Origin: Campylobacterota bacterium
GTDB taxonomy: Bacteria > Campylobacterota > Campylobacteria > Campylobacterales > QNZT01
DNA: 50,638 bases
Assembly (NCBI GenBank): GCA_022600175.1
Contig: JAHZKW010000105.1
Location: forward strand, 1 to 50,638
Direction of reading: 5' to 3'
Shown here: positions 43,302 through 50,638 of the stretch, in pieces
Layout of the letters: each line of letters opens with the position of its first letter
How positions within the stretch are numbered: the stretch's first letter is position 1
Translations under genes and position numbers: made by a program
The notes under the pieces: generated by a model
Database searches by the model: none
Told to the model about the DNA's origin: nothing
What the model saw: only the letters and a program-made list of their open reading frames with translations

Positions 43302-44377
43302 AAACCTATCAAAAGTTCATTGTAAAACTCTATCTTAAAAACTTTTTATTACTCTTTTTAGCCTTAGAGTTTTTCTTCATAGGGATGGACCTTTTACAAA
43401 ATCTTGGGAGTATTTCACCCTCAGCAAACCTCAAAGTTCTTTATGTTTTTAACAGAGTGCTCTATTATGTTAACTTTACCTTACCTTTAGCGCTCATATT
43501 TGCAATGTTTTTATCTATTTTTAATATTATTAAATCCAATGAACTCATCTCACTTTATGCCTTAGGTATCTCAAAAGAGCAAGTGATTAAACCTATCATG
43601 TTAATTGCGGTTATCATCACACTGTTTTATATAGTATTAAACTTTTTTCCTGCTTTTGTTAATGCCTATGAAGAGTCAAAGAATATTAAGAAATATGGCC
43701 ATCCTGATCAAATCACTTCAGAACTTTTACTCAAGTCCAAAGATACCTATGCCTATATAGACCAGTTGATTCCTGAAAAAAAAGTGGGACAAGATCTTAA
43801 AGTATTTATTACTAATGAACATCGTTTAGTTGAAATTCTTGAAGCAAAAAGTGCCATATTCAAAGACAATCACTGGCAACTGCAAAATGTCAAATCTACA
43901 AAAATACCAAACTTAGAACATAATATCAGTGACAAAAAACTGATAATAGAGCATTATGAAGTAAAAGAGATACTCCACGGTTTTACACCACAGATCATTG
44001 ATACACTCTTTAAGAGACTCTCACGCCTCACTATTCAAGACGCTTTTTCAGCCATCACACTCTTAGATGAACAAAATCTAAGTAGCGACAAAATACGTGC
44101 GAACCTCTATACCTTAACATTCTTTCCACTCATCGCACCTATTCTTATTTATGGTCTCTTCTTTCCACTGCCAGCACAAAGACGAGGTACCAATATTGCC
44201 CTCTTAAGCAGTCTATTTATTTTTACGATTCTCATCATCTGGGGTGTACTATTTACCATGACTAAAATCACAGAAAATGGTGCAATTACACCTGAATATG
44301 GCATCATCATCCCTATTATTATTTTAGCACTTTTAGCGTGGTATCTCTCAAGAAAGTATCAAGTAAAACATATCTAA
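43298..44377 (+). CDS. LptF/LptG-family permease
   Basis: About 359 aa from the ATG at 43298, overlapping the pth stop (ATGA). YjgP/YjgQ family: N-terminal helices (LKNFLLLFLALEFFFIGMDLL; NFTLPLALIFAMFLSIFNI), ELISLYALGISKEQVIKPI, a periplasmic beta-jellyroll region (about 140-260) and three C-terminal helices (ALLAWYLS at the end). Part of the Lpt complex that extracts LPS from the inner membrane; F versus G cannot be told from one copy. Confidence 0.88.
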   Translation: MKTYQKFIVKLYLKNFLLLFLALEFFFIGMDLLQNLGSISPSANLKVLYVFNRVLYYVNFTLPLALIFAMFLSIFNIIKSNELISLYALGISKEQVIKPIMLIAVIITLFYIVLNFFPAFVNAYEESKNIKKYGHPDQITSELLLKSKDTYAYIDQLIPEKKVGQDLKVFITNEHRLVEILEAKSAIFKDNHWQLQNVKSTKIPNLEHNISDKKLIIEHYEVKEILHGFTPQIIDTLFKRLSRLTIQDAFSAITLLDEQNLSSDKIRANLYTLTFFPLIAPILIYGLFFPLPAQRRGTNIALLSSLFIFTILIIWGVLFTMTKITENGAITPEYGIIIPIIILALLAWYLSRKYQVKHI

Positions 44378-44388
44378 TCTACTTCTGC

Positions 44389-44394
44389 TATAAT
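44389..44394 (+). promoter_or_regulatory. Extended -10 element directly before znuA
   Basis: TGCTATAAT, with the box ending 7 nt before the znuA ATG. Transcription would start at or next to the start codon. The TCTGCTATAATCA context is identical to that before greA. No Shine-Dalgarno is present. Confidence 0.55.
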
Positions 44395-44401
44395 CAGCCC
44401 T

Positions 44402-45268
44402 ATGAAAAAAATAATTATAATTTTAATAGCACTCACCTCTTTTCTTTCAGCAAAAATGCAAGTTTGCGTCTCCATACTTCCTCAAGCTTTTTTTGTAGAA
44501 AAAGTAGCGCAAGATCTTGTAGATGTTGAAGTACTTGTCAAGCCCGGAGCGAGTCCTGCAACTTATACACCTAAACCCAGTCAACTTAAACTCATCTCCA
44601 ATGCCCCTCTCTACTTTACTATTGGTGTTGCATTTGAAAAAAATTGGCTTCCACGTTTTACTGCAATCAATGAAAACATGAAGCTGGTAGATACTACAAC
44701 AGGGATTAAAAAGCTAGAGATGCAAAGTGGTATTGATACCCATGAGCATCATGATCACCATGGACATGATCACGACCACCATACACATGAGGGATTAGAC
44801 CCACATATTTGGCTTGATCCAATGCTTGTGAAAATACAAGTTGCTACGATTGCACAAGCACTCGCAAAAGAAGACCCACAAAATAGTAACTTTTATCTCA
44901 AAAATGCACAAACATTTACGCAAGAACTTGAAAAGATCTCATTAGATATCCAATCACGATTAAAAGATATCAAACAAAAAGAGTTTATTGTTTTTCATCC
45001 TGCTTTTGGTTACTTTGCAAATGCATTTGGCTTAAAACAAATTGCTATTGAAAAAGAGGGCAAAGAGCCAAGTGTTAAATATATCAAGCGGATTATTGAT
45101 TTTGCACATGAACACAAGATCAAGACAATCTTTGTAGCACCACAATTTTCACAAAAGAGTGCAAAACAGATTGCAAAGCGGATCAATGGACAAGTTAAAA
45201 GTATCAACCCCCTTTCACGTGATTGGGATAAAAATATTTTAGACATTGCTAAAAGTTTTGAAAACTGA
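44402..45268 (+). CDS. znuA: Zinc ABC transporter substrate-binding protein
   Basis: 288 aa. Sec signal peptide (IIIILIALTSFLSA). Cluster A-I metal-binding protein with a His-rich loop HEHHDHHGHDHDHHTHEG near residues 118-135, LDPHIWLDP near 138, FHPAFGYFA near 200 and a C-terminal acidic ligand region. The usual first His ligand (GxxPHxY) is replaced by Ala: GASPATYTP near residue 55, so the metal site may use the loop or another residue. The znuC and znuB partners lie 3.4 kb downstream, after the pqi block. Confidence 0.88.
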   Translation: MKKIIIILIALTSFLSAKMQVCVSILPQAFFVEKVAQDLVDVEVLVKPGASPATYTPKPSQLKLISNAPLYFTIGVAFEKNWLPRFTAINENMKLVDTTTGIKKLEMQSGIDTHEHHDHHGHDHDHHTHEGLDPHIWLDPMLVKIQVATIAQALAKEDPQNSNFYLKNAQTFTQELEKISLDIQSRLKDIKQKEFIVFHPAFGYFANAFGLKQIAIEKEGKEPSVKYIKRIIDFAHEHKIKTIFVAPQFSQKSAKQIAKRINGQVKSINPLSRDWDKNILDIAKSFEN

Positions 45269-45896
45269 TTTTCAACAAGAAGAGAACTTAGACGACCTAA
45301 TCATCTGTAGGAAATGCGCAACCCTTCATAAAAAAATAATCCTCAAAGAGAACACAAAAGCGATCTGCTCCACATGTAAAAGTGTTCTCTATCGAAAACA
45401 TACAGACCTCCTTAACAAAAGTCTCGCACTCAGCCTTTCAACACTCATCTTTTTTATCGTTGCCAATGTCTTTCCTATTGTCACAATTGACCTTGGTGGC
45501 ACACTAAATGACATCTCTTTAAGTTCTGTTTTTATCACGATGATCGACCAACAGTTCTACTTTGCAGGACTACTATCAGCCTTTGTGATCTTTCTACTAC
45601 CACTCTCTTTAAGCCTTATCTTTTTAACACTCTTAATTTTTATGAAAATAAAAATCTACGAAAAAGCTGTGAAAAAAATGCTCGTAATACTCTCTACACT
45701 TCTACCATGGAATATGGTCGAAATCTTTTTAATCTCCCTACTCGTTGCGATGGTTAAACTCATAGGCTATGCTGAAATCCATTTTGGTATCTCATTTTGG
45801 GCGTTAGTACTTTTTGTCCTTGTTAACATGTACATGACTAAAAATATTAGTATGCTTGCACTTTGGGGACTTAAGAAGAATATCTATGGCAAATAA
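45246..45896 (+). CDS. PqiA/LetA half-protein, N-terminal type
   Basis: 216 aa. A zinc-ribbon-like CRKC-x16-CSTC at residues 21-44 followed by four membrane helices (TLIFFIVANVFPIVTIDLGG; FAGLLSAFVIFLLPLSL; LPWNMVEIFLISLLVAMVKL; ALVLFVLVNMYMT). This is half of the ~420-aa PqiA/LetA fold, the inner-membrane partner of MCE tunnel proteins. No ATG fits: TTG at 45246 or 45258 inside znuA are the candidates, so the start is uncertain. The second half is the next gene. Confidence 0.8.
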   Translation: MLKVLKTDFQQEENLDDLIICRKCATLHKKIILKENTKAICSTCKSVLYRKHTDLLNKSLALSLSTLIFFIVANVFPIVTIDLGGTLNDISLSSVFITMIDQQFYFAGLLSAFVIFLLPLSLSLIFLTLLIFMKIKIYEKAVKKMLVILSTLLPWNMVEIFLISLLVAMVKLIGYAEIHFGISFWALVLFVLVNMYMTKNISMLALWGLKKNIYGK

Positions 45897-46500
45897 AAGT
45901 ATAAGATATATCAACTGTCCTTACTGCCAAGCAGTCAATATTGATGCAGGTGATGAAACCATCTGTCGTAGATGTGAGTCAACCATACACCATTTTGAAC
46001 ATATTAGCTTTCAAAAATCTCTTGCATATTTAATTACAGCTATGATCTTATTTATCCCTGCAAATCTATACCCTGTACTCATCACCGAACAGTTTGGGGT
46101 AGAGAGTGCCAATACAATTTTAGGGGGCATTGTCGTACTTTGGGAAGATGGTTCTTATCCAATTGCACTAATTATACTTTTTGCTTCTATTTTTGTGCCA
46201 ATCATCAAGTTTATTTTAATATTATATCTACTCATAAGTACAAAATTTCATATTTATACGAAAAATGTTGATAAATTAAAATTATTTCATATTACAGAGT
46301 TTATAGGACCATGGTCAATGATTGATGTCTTTGTGGTATCGATCTTAGCAGCGCTTGTGCAAATGACAAGTGTTGAAATTCATCCAGGTTTTGGCATCAG
46401 TGCATTTGCCATGATGGTCTTTTTTACACTCTTATCAGCATTAGCATTTGACACAAGACTCATATGGGAGAGAGAAGATGGGACCACAAAAGATACCTGA
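45886..46500 (+). CDS. PqiA/LetA half-protein, second half
   Basis: About 204 aa from the ATG at 45886, overlapping the previous stop. CPYC-x12-CRRC at residues 11-30, then four helices (YLITAMILFIPANLYPVLITEQFG; LIILFASIFVPIIKFILILYLL; GPWSMIDVFVVSILAALVQM; FAMMVFFTLLSALAFDTRL). It parallels the first half in layout, so the two should dimerise to form what is one protein in E. coli. Probably hands lipids to the MCE protein encoded next. Confidence 0.82.
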   Translation: MANKSIRYINCPYCQAVNIDAGDETICRRCESTIHHFEHISFQKSLAYLITAMILFIPANLYPVLITEQFGVESANTILGGIVVLWEDGSYPIALIILFASIFVPIIKFILILYLLISTKFHIYTKNVDKLKLFHITEFIGPWSMIDVFVVSILAALVQMTSVEIHPGFGISAFAMMVFFTLLSALAFDTRLIWEREDGTTKDT

Positions 46501-48064
46501 AGTAGAAGTAACCAAACATGAACGCCTGACGATCTCTATCTGGCTTGTTCCTGTCGTAGCACTTTTAATCTCACTCTGGTTAGCCTATCAATACTTCTCA
46601 GAACTTGGTCCAGAGATCACCATCGAATTTAAATCAAGTGCAGGACTGAAAGCCAAACAGTCTCAGGTGAGATTCCGTAATGTACCAATAGGCACCGTGA
46701 AAAAAATCACCCTTAAAGAGGGTGGTGAAAGTGTCATCGTAACTGCTCGTATCAATAAAGATGCTGAACAGTTTTTAAATTACAATGCAAAATTTTGGGT
46801 TGTACGTCCTAAAATCGACAAATCAGGTATTACAGGTCTTGAGACACTGGTTTCTGGAAGTTACATTGAACTGCATAGTGCACTAGGAACAGATTTTAAA
46901 GACGAATTTGAAGGACTCGAAGAGCCCTTTTTAGATGATGAAAATATTGAGGGTAAGTACTTTAAGCTAAGTGCACCAAGCTCTTATGATTTAGAACAAG
47001 GATCTATCGTATTTTGTAGAAACATCGAAGTTGGAGAAATTAAACAGGTTAAACTCGCCGCGCATGGTGACTTTGTACAGTTTGATATCTTTGTCAAAGA
47101 TCCCTATCACCATTTTATTAACGCACAAACGCAATTTTGGAATATGAGCAATTTTAGATTAGATATGAATCAAGCTAGACTTGATATCTCTCTTGCCTCT
47201 TCATCGCAGATTCTCTATGGTGGTATCTCTTTTAATACCCCTGGCAAAAGTCTGAACCATTATCCTTTAGAAAAAGAGCATGTCTTTCCACTCTTTGCCA
47301 ATAAAGGAGAGGCCAGAGCTAAACGTATCGGTTTTAATCAAGGAGATATACACACCTTTCAAATGCACTTCGACCAAAATGTCGGCAAACTTGATATTGG
47401 TGCACCAGTGAGGTTTCAAAACTTTCAAATTGGAAGTGTAATCAATACAGAATCTTCATTTGATAATGATCGCAACAAGATCAATACAAAAGTACTGGTT
47501 GATATTGATCTTTCCACTTTTGAAAATGAGCATAATCGCTCAACTTCGTATCTCTCAAGCGCTTTACAAAAAGGCCTTATTGCACAACTTGCACAAACCA
47601 ATCCATTGTTAGATAGTCTCTTTATTGAACTCGTTTATGATAAAAATCAAAGCAGACAAAAGATCATATCTGCCAACCCCTATGATATATTCCCCACCCG
47701 TAGTGTAACATTTGAAAATATCAGTGCAAAAATTGAAACACTGATCACTTCTATGACAACATTGGTTGAGGGCAGTACACTGCCAATTCAACAGATACTT
47801 AAAAATATCAATAAAACCTTACAAAACATCAATGCTTTAACCTCTAGTAATGGCTTAAAATCACTCCCAAAACAGATCAACACTACTCTCTCTGAGTTGC
47901 AAAATACCCTAAAATCTGCACAAACACTTATCAGCACTGAATCTAAAATGAGTGATGATATCTCAGCCTCAATGAAAGAGGTCAACAAAGCTTCAAAAAC
48001 ACTAGAGCGTGTACTTCGAAAAATTGACCAAAAACCTAATGCACTACTATTTGGAGATGACTAA
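46478..48064 (+). CDS. pqiB: PqiB-type MCE domain protein
   Basis: About 528 aa from the ATG at 46478 (GAGAGAGAAG upstream). One N-terminal membrane helix (ISIWLVPVVALLISLWLAY), then three MCE domains starting near ITIEFKSSAGLKAKQSQVRF, YFKLSAPSSYDLEQGSIVF and MHFDQNVGKLDIGAPVRF, and a C-terminal helical coiled-coil (about 430-520) that in PqiB forms the periplasm-spanning needle. Three MCE domains and this length match PqiB. Moves lipids between the membranes. Confidence 0.9.
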   Translation: MGPQKIPEVEVTKHERLTISIWLVPVVALLISLWLAYQYFSELGPEITIEFKSSAGLKAKQSQVRFRNVPIGTVKKITLKEGGESVIVTARINKDAEQFLNYNAKFWVVRPKIDKSGITGLETLVSGSYIELHSALGTDFKDEFEGLEEPFLDDENIEGKYFKLSAPSSYDLEQGSIVFCRNIEVGEIKQVKLAAHGDFVQFDIFVKDPYHHFINAQTQFWNMSNFRLDMNQARLDISLASSSQILYGGISFNTPGKSLNHYPLEKEHVFPLFANKGEARAKRIGFNQGDIHTFQMHFDQNVGKLDIGAPVRFQNFQIGSVINTESSFDNDRNKINTKVLVDIDLSTFENEHNRSTSYLSSALQKGLIAQLAQTNPLLDSLFIELVYDKNQSRQKIISANPYDIFPTRSVTFENISAKIETLITSMTTLVEGSTLPIQQILKNINKTLQNINALTSSNGLKSLPKQINTTLSELQNTLKSAQTLISTESKMSDDISASMKEVNKASKTLERVLRKIDQKPNALLFGDD

Positions 48065-48591
48065 TGTATCACATTTTTTTAGCACTTATCACTTTTATAC
48101 TTTTTAGTGGCTGTAGCACCAAAAAGAGCTATATTCTTTACAGTGACAAAACACCTATTATCAATCACACTTTAAATCAATCTATCGGGATCACTTCAAT
48201 CAAACTGCCTGCATACCTTCAGCATAAAAAGATTCCCTATCTCTCACATAACAATGAGATACTCTACTTAGAGAATAAAAGATGGGTCTCCTATCTTGAA
48301 GATCAACTAACCAGCCGTCTTGTCAACACTTTTCAAAAAGCATTGAGTACCTCTAAAGTCTATCACTATCCACATAACACGGATACTAAAACAGATATAG
48401 TATTACATATCACTATTCATAAATTTATCGCAGATCATGACAGTGTAGACCTTGAGGCTTCATGGCAAAACAATAACTACAGTGAACGTTTTACGACACA
48501 AGTTCCAATCCATAGAGAAGAGGACGTCATCAGAGGGATGAATCAAGCATTTGAAGCATTAGAAAGTGCATTATTACGATCCTTGCAATAA
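48064..48591 (+). CDS. pqiC: PqiC-like lipoprotein
   Basis: 175 aa. Lipobox FSGC (Cys near residue 16), then KKSYILYSDKTP, which resembles the PqiC / ABC-type auxiliary lipoprotein family. Regions IGITSIKLPAYLQHKKIPYLSHNNEILYLENKRWVSYLEDQLTSRL and the C-terminal helix are typical. Expected in the outer membrane as the receptor of the PqiB needle. The start overlaps the pqiB stop as TAATG. Confidence 0.82.
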   Translation: MYHIFLALITFILFSGCSTKKSYILYSDKTPIINHTLNQSIGITSIKLPAYLQHKKIPYLSHNNEILYLENKRWVSYLEDQLTSRLVNTFQKALSTSKVYHYPHNTDTKTDIVLHITIHKFIADHDSVDLEASWQNNNYSERFTTQVPIHREEDVIRGMNQAFEALESALLRSLQ

Positions 48592-48628
48592 ATCAATGCG
48601 TTATGAGAAAATAAAATAAATCATTAGC

Positions 48629-48634
48629 TACAAT
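48629..48634 (+). promoter_or_regulatory. -10 element directly before znuC
   Basis: GCTACAAT; the box ends 6 nt before the ATG at 48641, nearly the same geometry as before znuA. No Shine-Dalgarno lies upstream (CAATGTCTTT). Predicted leaderless start. Confidence 0.45.
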
Positions 48635-48640
48635 GTCTTT

Positions 48641-49378
48641 ATGAGTACGCGTATTAGACAAATCCATATTGACAATTTATCCTTTGCTTATGGTGATCAT
48701 AACATATTAGAAAAAATCAATTTAGAGATTTTTAACAATGACTATATTGCTATCATTGGTCCCAATGGTGGAGGGAAAACAACACTTTTAAAATTATTAC
48801 TTGGATTTTTAAACCCCTCTAGTGGCAAGGTCAATATCTTTGAAAAATCACCCATTAATGCACGTGAAAACATTGGCTATCTACCCCAATATATTAACTT
48901 TAACATGGATATGCCAATCAATGTATTTGATATTGTCTTACAAGGTAGACTGAAACGTCATAAACTTTTTTATACTCCAAAAGATAAAGAGATTGCCTTA
49001 GACAAACTTAAACTAATGGGTGTAGAATCATTAAAAGATAGAAAGATTAAAGATCTCTCAGGTGGACAACGTCAACGTGTTTTACTTGCACGGGCATTGA
49101 CAAAAGAACCACAGATCCTCATCCTTGATGAACCTACCGCTTCAATTGATCCTGAAGGTCAACATGAAATCTATCAACTTTTAAAAACACTCCCTCTGAC
49201 AAAACTCATTGTCAGTCATGACATTAATATCCTCTTTGAAGGGGTCAATAAAGTAGCCCATATTAACAAAAGCCTGCATCTACATGATGGAATCGATAGT
49301 GATATGCATCTCAAAGAGGGACACTTCTGTGAAATGGAAATTTTAGAGTATCTCAAAGGAACACAATGTTTGAATTAA
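48641..49378 (+). CDS. znuC: Zinc ABC transporter ATP-binding protein
   Basis: 245 aa. ABC ATPase: Walker A IGPNGGGKTTLL near residue 38, signature LSGGQRQRVLLARAL near 140, Walker B ILILDEPTASIDP near 160, and the switch His in IVSHDINILF. The FAYGDHNILEKINLEI start fits metal-type importers. C-terminal LHLHDGIDSDMHLKEGH is His-rich. znuB overlaps its end by 13 nt. Confidence 0.9.
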   Translation: MSTRIRQIHIDNLSFAYGDHNILEKINLEIFNNDYIAIIGPNGGGKTTLLKLLLGFLNPSSGKVNIFEKSPINARENIGYLPQYINFNMDMPINVFDIVLQGRLKRHKLFYTPKDKEIALDKLKLMGVESLKDRKIKDLSGGQRQRVLLARALTKEPQILILDEPTASIDPEGQHEIYQLLKTLPLTKLIVSHDINILFEGVNKVAHINKSLHLHDGIDSDMHLKEGHFCEMEILEYLKGTQCLN

Positions 49379-50151
49379 TGCAAAATGCTTTTTTCGCCTC
49401 CTTTTTACTCTCAATCTCTATTGGTATTATCGGCTCTTTAATGCTGATTAATCGTTCACACTTTATTGCAGCTTCCATTGCACATGGAAGTTACGGTGGT
49501 ATTGGTATTGCGATCTACTTTGGTTTTTCTATTTTACTCTCTACTACTCTTTTTGCACTCTTTTTAGCACTTTTACTAGCCTTCATCACGTACCAATATA
49601 AAGAGAGAAGTGATACCCTCATAGGCGTTATTTGGGCGGTTGGGATGAGTATAGGTATTATTTTTACTGATTTGACACCAGGCTATCATGTTGATCTTAT
49701 GAGCTTTTTGTTTGGTGATATTTTGATGGTTGCGGATAGTGATATCCACTTTATGATGGGGGTAGATATACTCTTGATCCTCTCAATCATACTCTTATAT
49801 CATCGATTTTTAGCGATCTCTTATGATAGAGATTTTGCACTTATTCAAGGGCTAAGAGTCAAACTCATCTACACATTTTTGATGATCTTGATGGCACTCA
49901 CAGTTGTGATGAGTATTCGATCGGTAGGGTTGATACTTGTCATTGCTCTTTTTAGTATTCCCCCTTTTGTTGCCGAAAAATTTACTATCGATCTTAAAAA
50001 TATGATACTACTTTCTATGGTGCTAGCATTTTCATTTTGCCTTGGTGGATTAGCACTCTCCTATCAGTTTGATCTCTCGGCAACCCCTTCCATCATAATC
50101 GTAGCAGCAACCTTCTTCTTTGGGTCACTTTTTTATAAAGGCAGGAGTTAA
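49366..50151 (+). CDS. znuB: Zinc ABC transporter permease
   Basis: 261 aa. ABC-3 family permease with about eight membrane helices (SLSIGIIGSLMLINRSHFIAASIAHGSYGG; IGVIWAVGMSIGIIF; DLMSFLFGDIL; MSIRSVGLILVIALFSIPPFVAEKF). GGAACA before the ATG, which lies inside znuC. Completes the ZnuABC importer with znuA upstream of the pqi block. Confidence 0.9.
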   Translation: MFELMQNAFFASFLLSISIGIIGSLMLINRSHFIAASIAHGSYGGIGIAIYFGFSILLSTTLFALFLALLLAFITYQYKERSDTLIGVIWAVGMSIGIIFTDLTPGYHVDLMSFLFGDILMVADSDIHFMMGVDILLILSIILLYHRFLAISYDRDFALIQGLRVKLIYTFLMILMALTVVMSIRSVGLILVIALFSIPPFVAEKFTIDLKNMILLSMVLAFSFCLGGLALSYQFDLSATPSIIIVAATFFFGSLFYKGRS

Positions 50152-50152
50152 T

Positions 50153-50638
50153 ATGAAAGATATTGTCATTGCAGTGATTATTGGTGTTGTATTTTATCTA
50201 CTCTCTTTAATGAGTTTCACAACAGAACATGCACTACTTATTGGTGTAGTTGCATTTTTAGTGACGCTGTGGACAAATGCTGCACTACCATTAGGCGTTG
50301 TCTCCTTGATGCCTTTAATCCTTTTTCCTACATTCGGAATCATCGATACAAATCTTGTGGCACCAAACTATGCAAAAACAATCATCTTTCTCTTTATTGG
50401 TGGGTTTATGATGGCTATTGCTGTAGAAAAAATAGGACTCCATAAATATTTGAGTGCCAAACTACTCTCCTATTTTCCTAAAACAGCTCGTGGTATTATC
50501 TATGCTTTAGCCATTACAGCAGCACTTCTAAGTGCCCTACTCTCCAATACAACTATCACACTCATGTTGATGCCAATTGGTCTATATCTCACCCAGAACA
50601 TACAACTCAAAATAAGATTTTTACTTGCTATCGCTTAT
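50153..50638 (+). CDS. DASS/SLC13-type anion transporter, partial
   Basis: An ATG at 50153 (GCAGGAG upstream, 1 nt after the znuB stop) opens a frame of 162 codons that runs off the window edge. Membrane helices, FLFIGGFMMAIAVEKIGL, and the substrate and sodium hairpin motif ALLSNTTITLMLMPIG (SNT) indicate a divalent anion:Na+ symporter (dicarboxylate, sulfate or similar). The second half is not seen, so substrate is unknown. Confidence 0.82.
   Translation, partial: MKDIVIAVIIGVVFYLLSLMSFTTEHALLIGVVAFLVTLWTNAALPLGVVSLMPLILFPTFGIIDTNLVAPNYAKTIIFLFIGGFMMAIAVEKIGLHKYLSAKLLSYFPKTARGIIYALAITAALLSALLSNTTITLMLMPIGLYLTQNIQLKIRFLLAIAY

Noticed and set aside
44720..44790. Short tandem CAT/CAC-rich repeat in znuA
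   Set aside because: It encodes the His-rich metal loop and is explained by the protein.
1..50638. CRISPR arrays, insertion sequences, prophage genes, rRNA and riboswitches
   Set aside because: No regularly spaced repeats, transposase or integrase frames, phage structural genes, rRNA-like sequence or recognisable riboswitch core seen.

Overview
The window looks like a chromosomal segment of a Campylobacterota (Epsilonproteobacteria) member, most likely a Sulfurovum/Sulfurimonas-type organism. The DNA is AT-rich. The markers are a CheV-CheA(REC)-CheW cluster, the carboxynorspermidine route to spermidine (NspC plus its dehydrogenase), ferredoxin-thioredoxin-reductase-type proteins, a DUF4492 protein in a cytochrome bd operon, and extended -10 promoters (TGCTATAAT) with weak -35 boxes. 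I cannot assign a species without a database search.

Layout. 1-2.0 kb: a small conserved protein, a lipoprotein and a PLP aminotransferase. 2.0-5.5 kb (minus): a PhoX/DUF839-like lipoprotein followed by a diheme cytochrome lipoprotein. 5.8-9.6 kb (minus): a six-gene bd-oxidase operon (DUF134 regulator, NifX-like protein, DUF4492, cydA, cydB and an unlisted 41-codon cydX-like gene) behind a consensus sigma70 promoter. 9.9-17.8 kb (minus): a type I restriction-modification island (hsdM, hsdS, a proteasome-like Ntn-hydrolase gene, hsdR, plus a T5orf172 protein) on the 3' side of a tRNA-Glu(CTC). 18-31.8 kb: citrate synthase, polyamine synthesis, a phosphatase, an SDR, a Cys-rich lipoprotein, two tandem FTR-type proteins (one fused to rhodanese), a solitary adenine methylase, lpxB and several orphan lipoproteins. 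31.9-38.1 kb: greA, argC, an lpxH-like gene and the chemotaxis cluster ending in a strong terminator. 38.1-44.4 kb: MTHFR, serB, tal, a PilT-type ATPase, rplY, pth and an LptF/G permease. 44.4-50.6 kb: znuA, a split pqiA/pqiA/pqiB/pqiC lipid-transport block, znuC, znuB and a DASS-type transporter cut by the window edge.

Most unusual feature. Between hsdS and hsdR lies a gene whose N-terminus reads like a proteasome/HslV/Anbu-type Ntn hydrolase (Ser2, Asp22, Lys36). A perfect 17-bp direct repeat brackets it, one copy at each gene junction. Recombination between the copies would remove 997 bp and restore a hsdS-hsdR junction of the same form. It looks like a cargo cassette placed in a type I R-M operon. 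The link to defence is inference.

Other points of interest are the CydX-like microprotein, the FTR-rhodanese fusion, PqiA split into two half-genes inside a zinc-uptake locus, and three genes (the D12 methylase, znuA and znuC) whose only visible promoter would give near-leaderless mRNAs.
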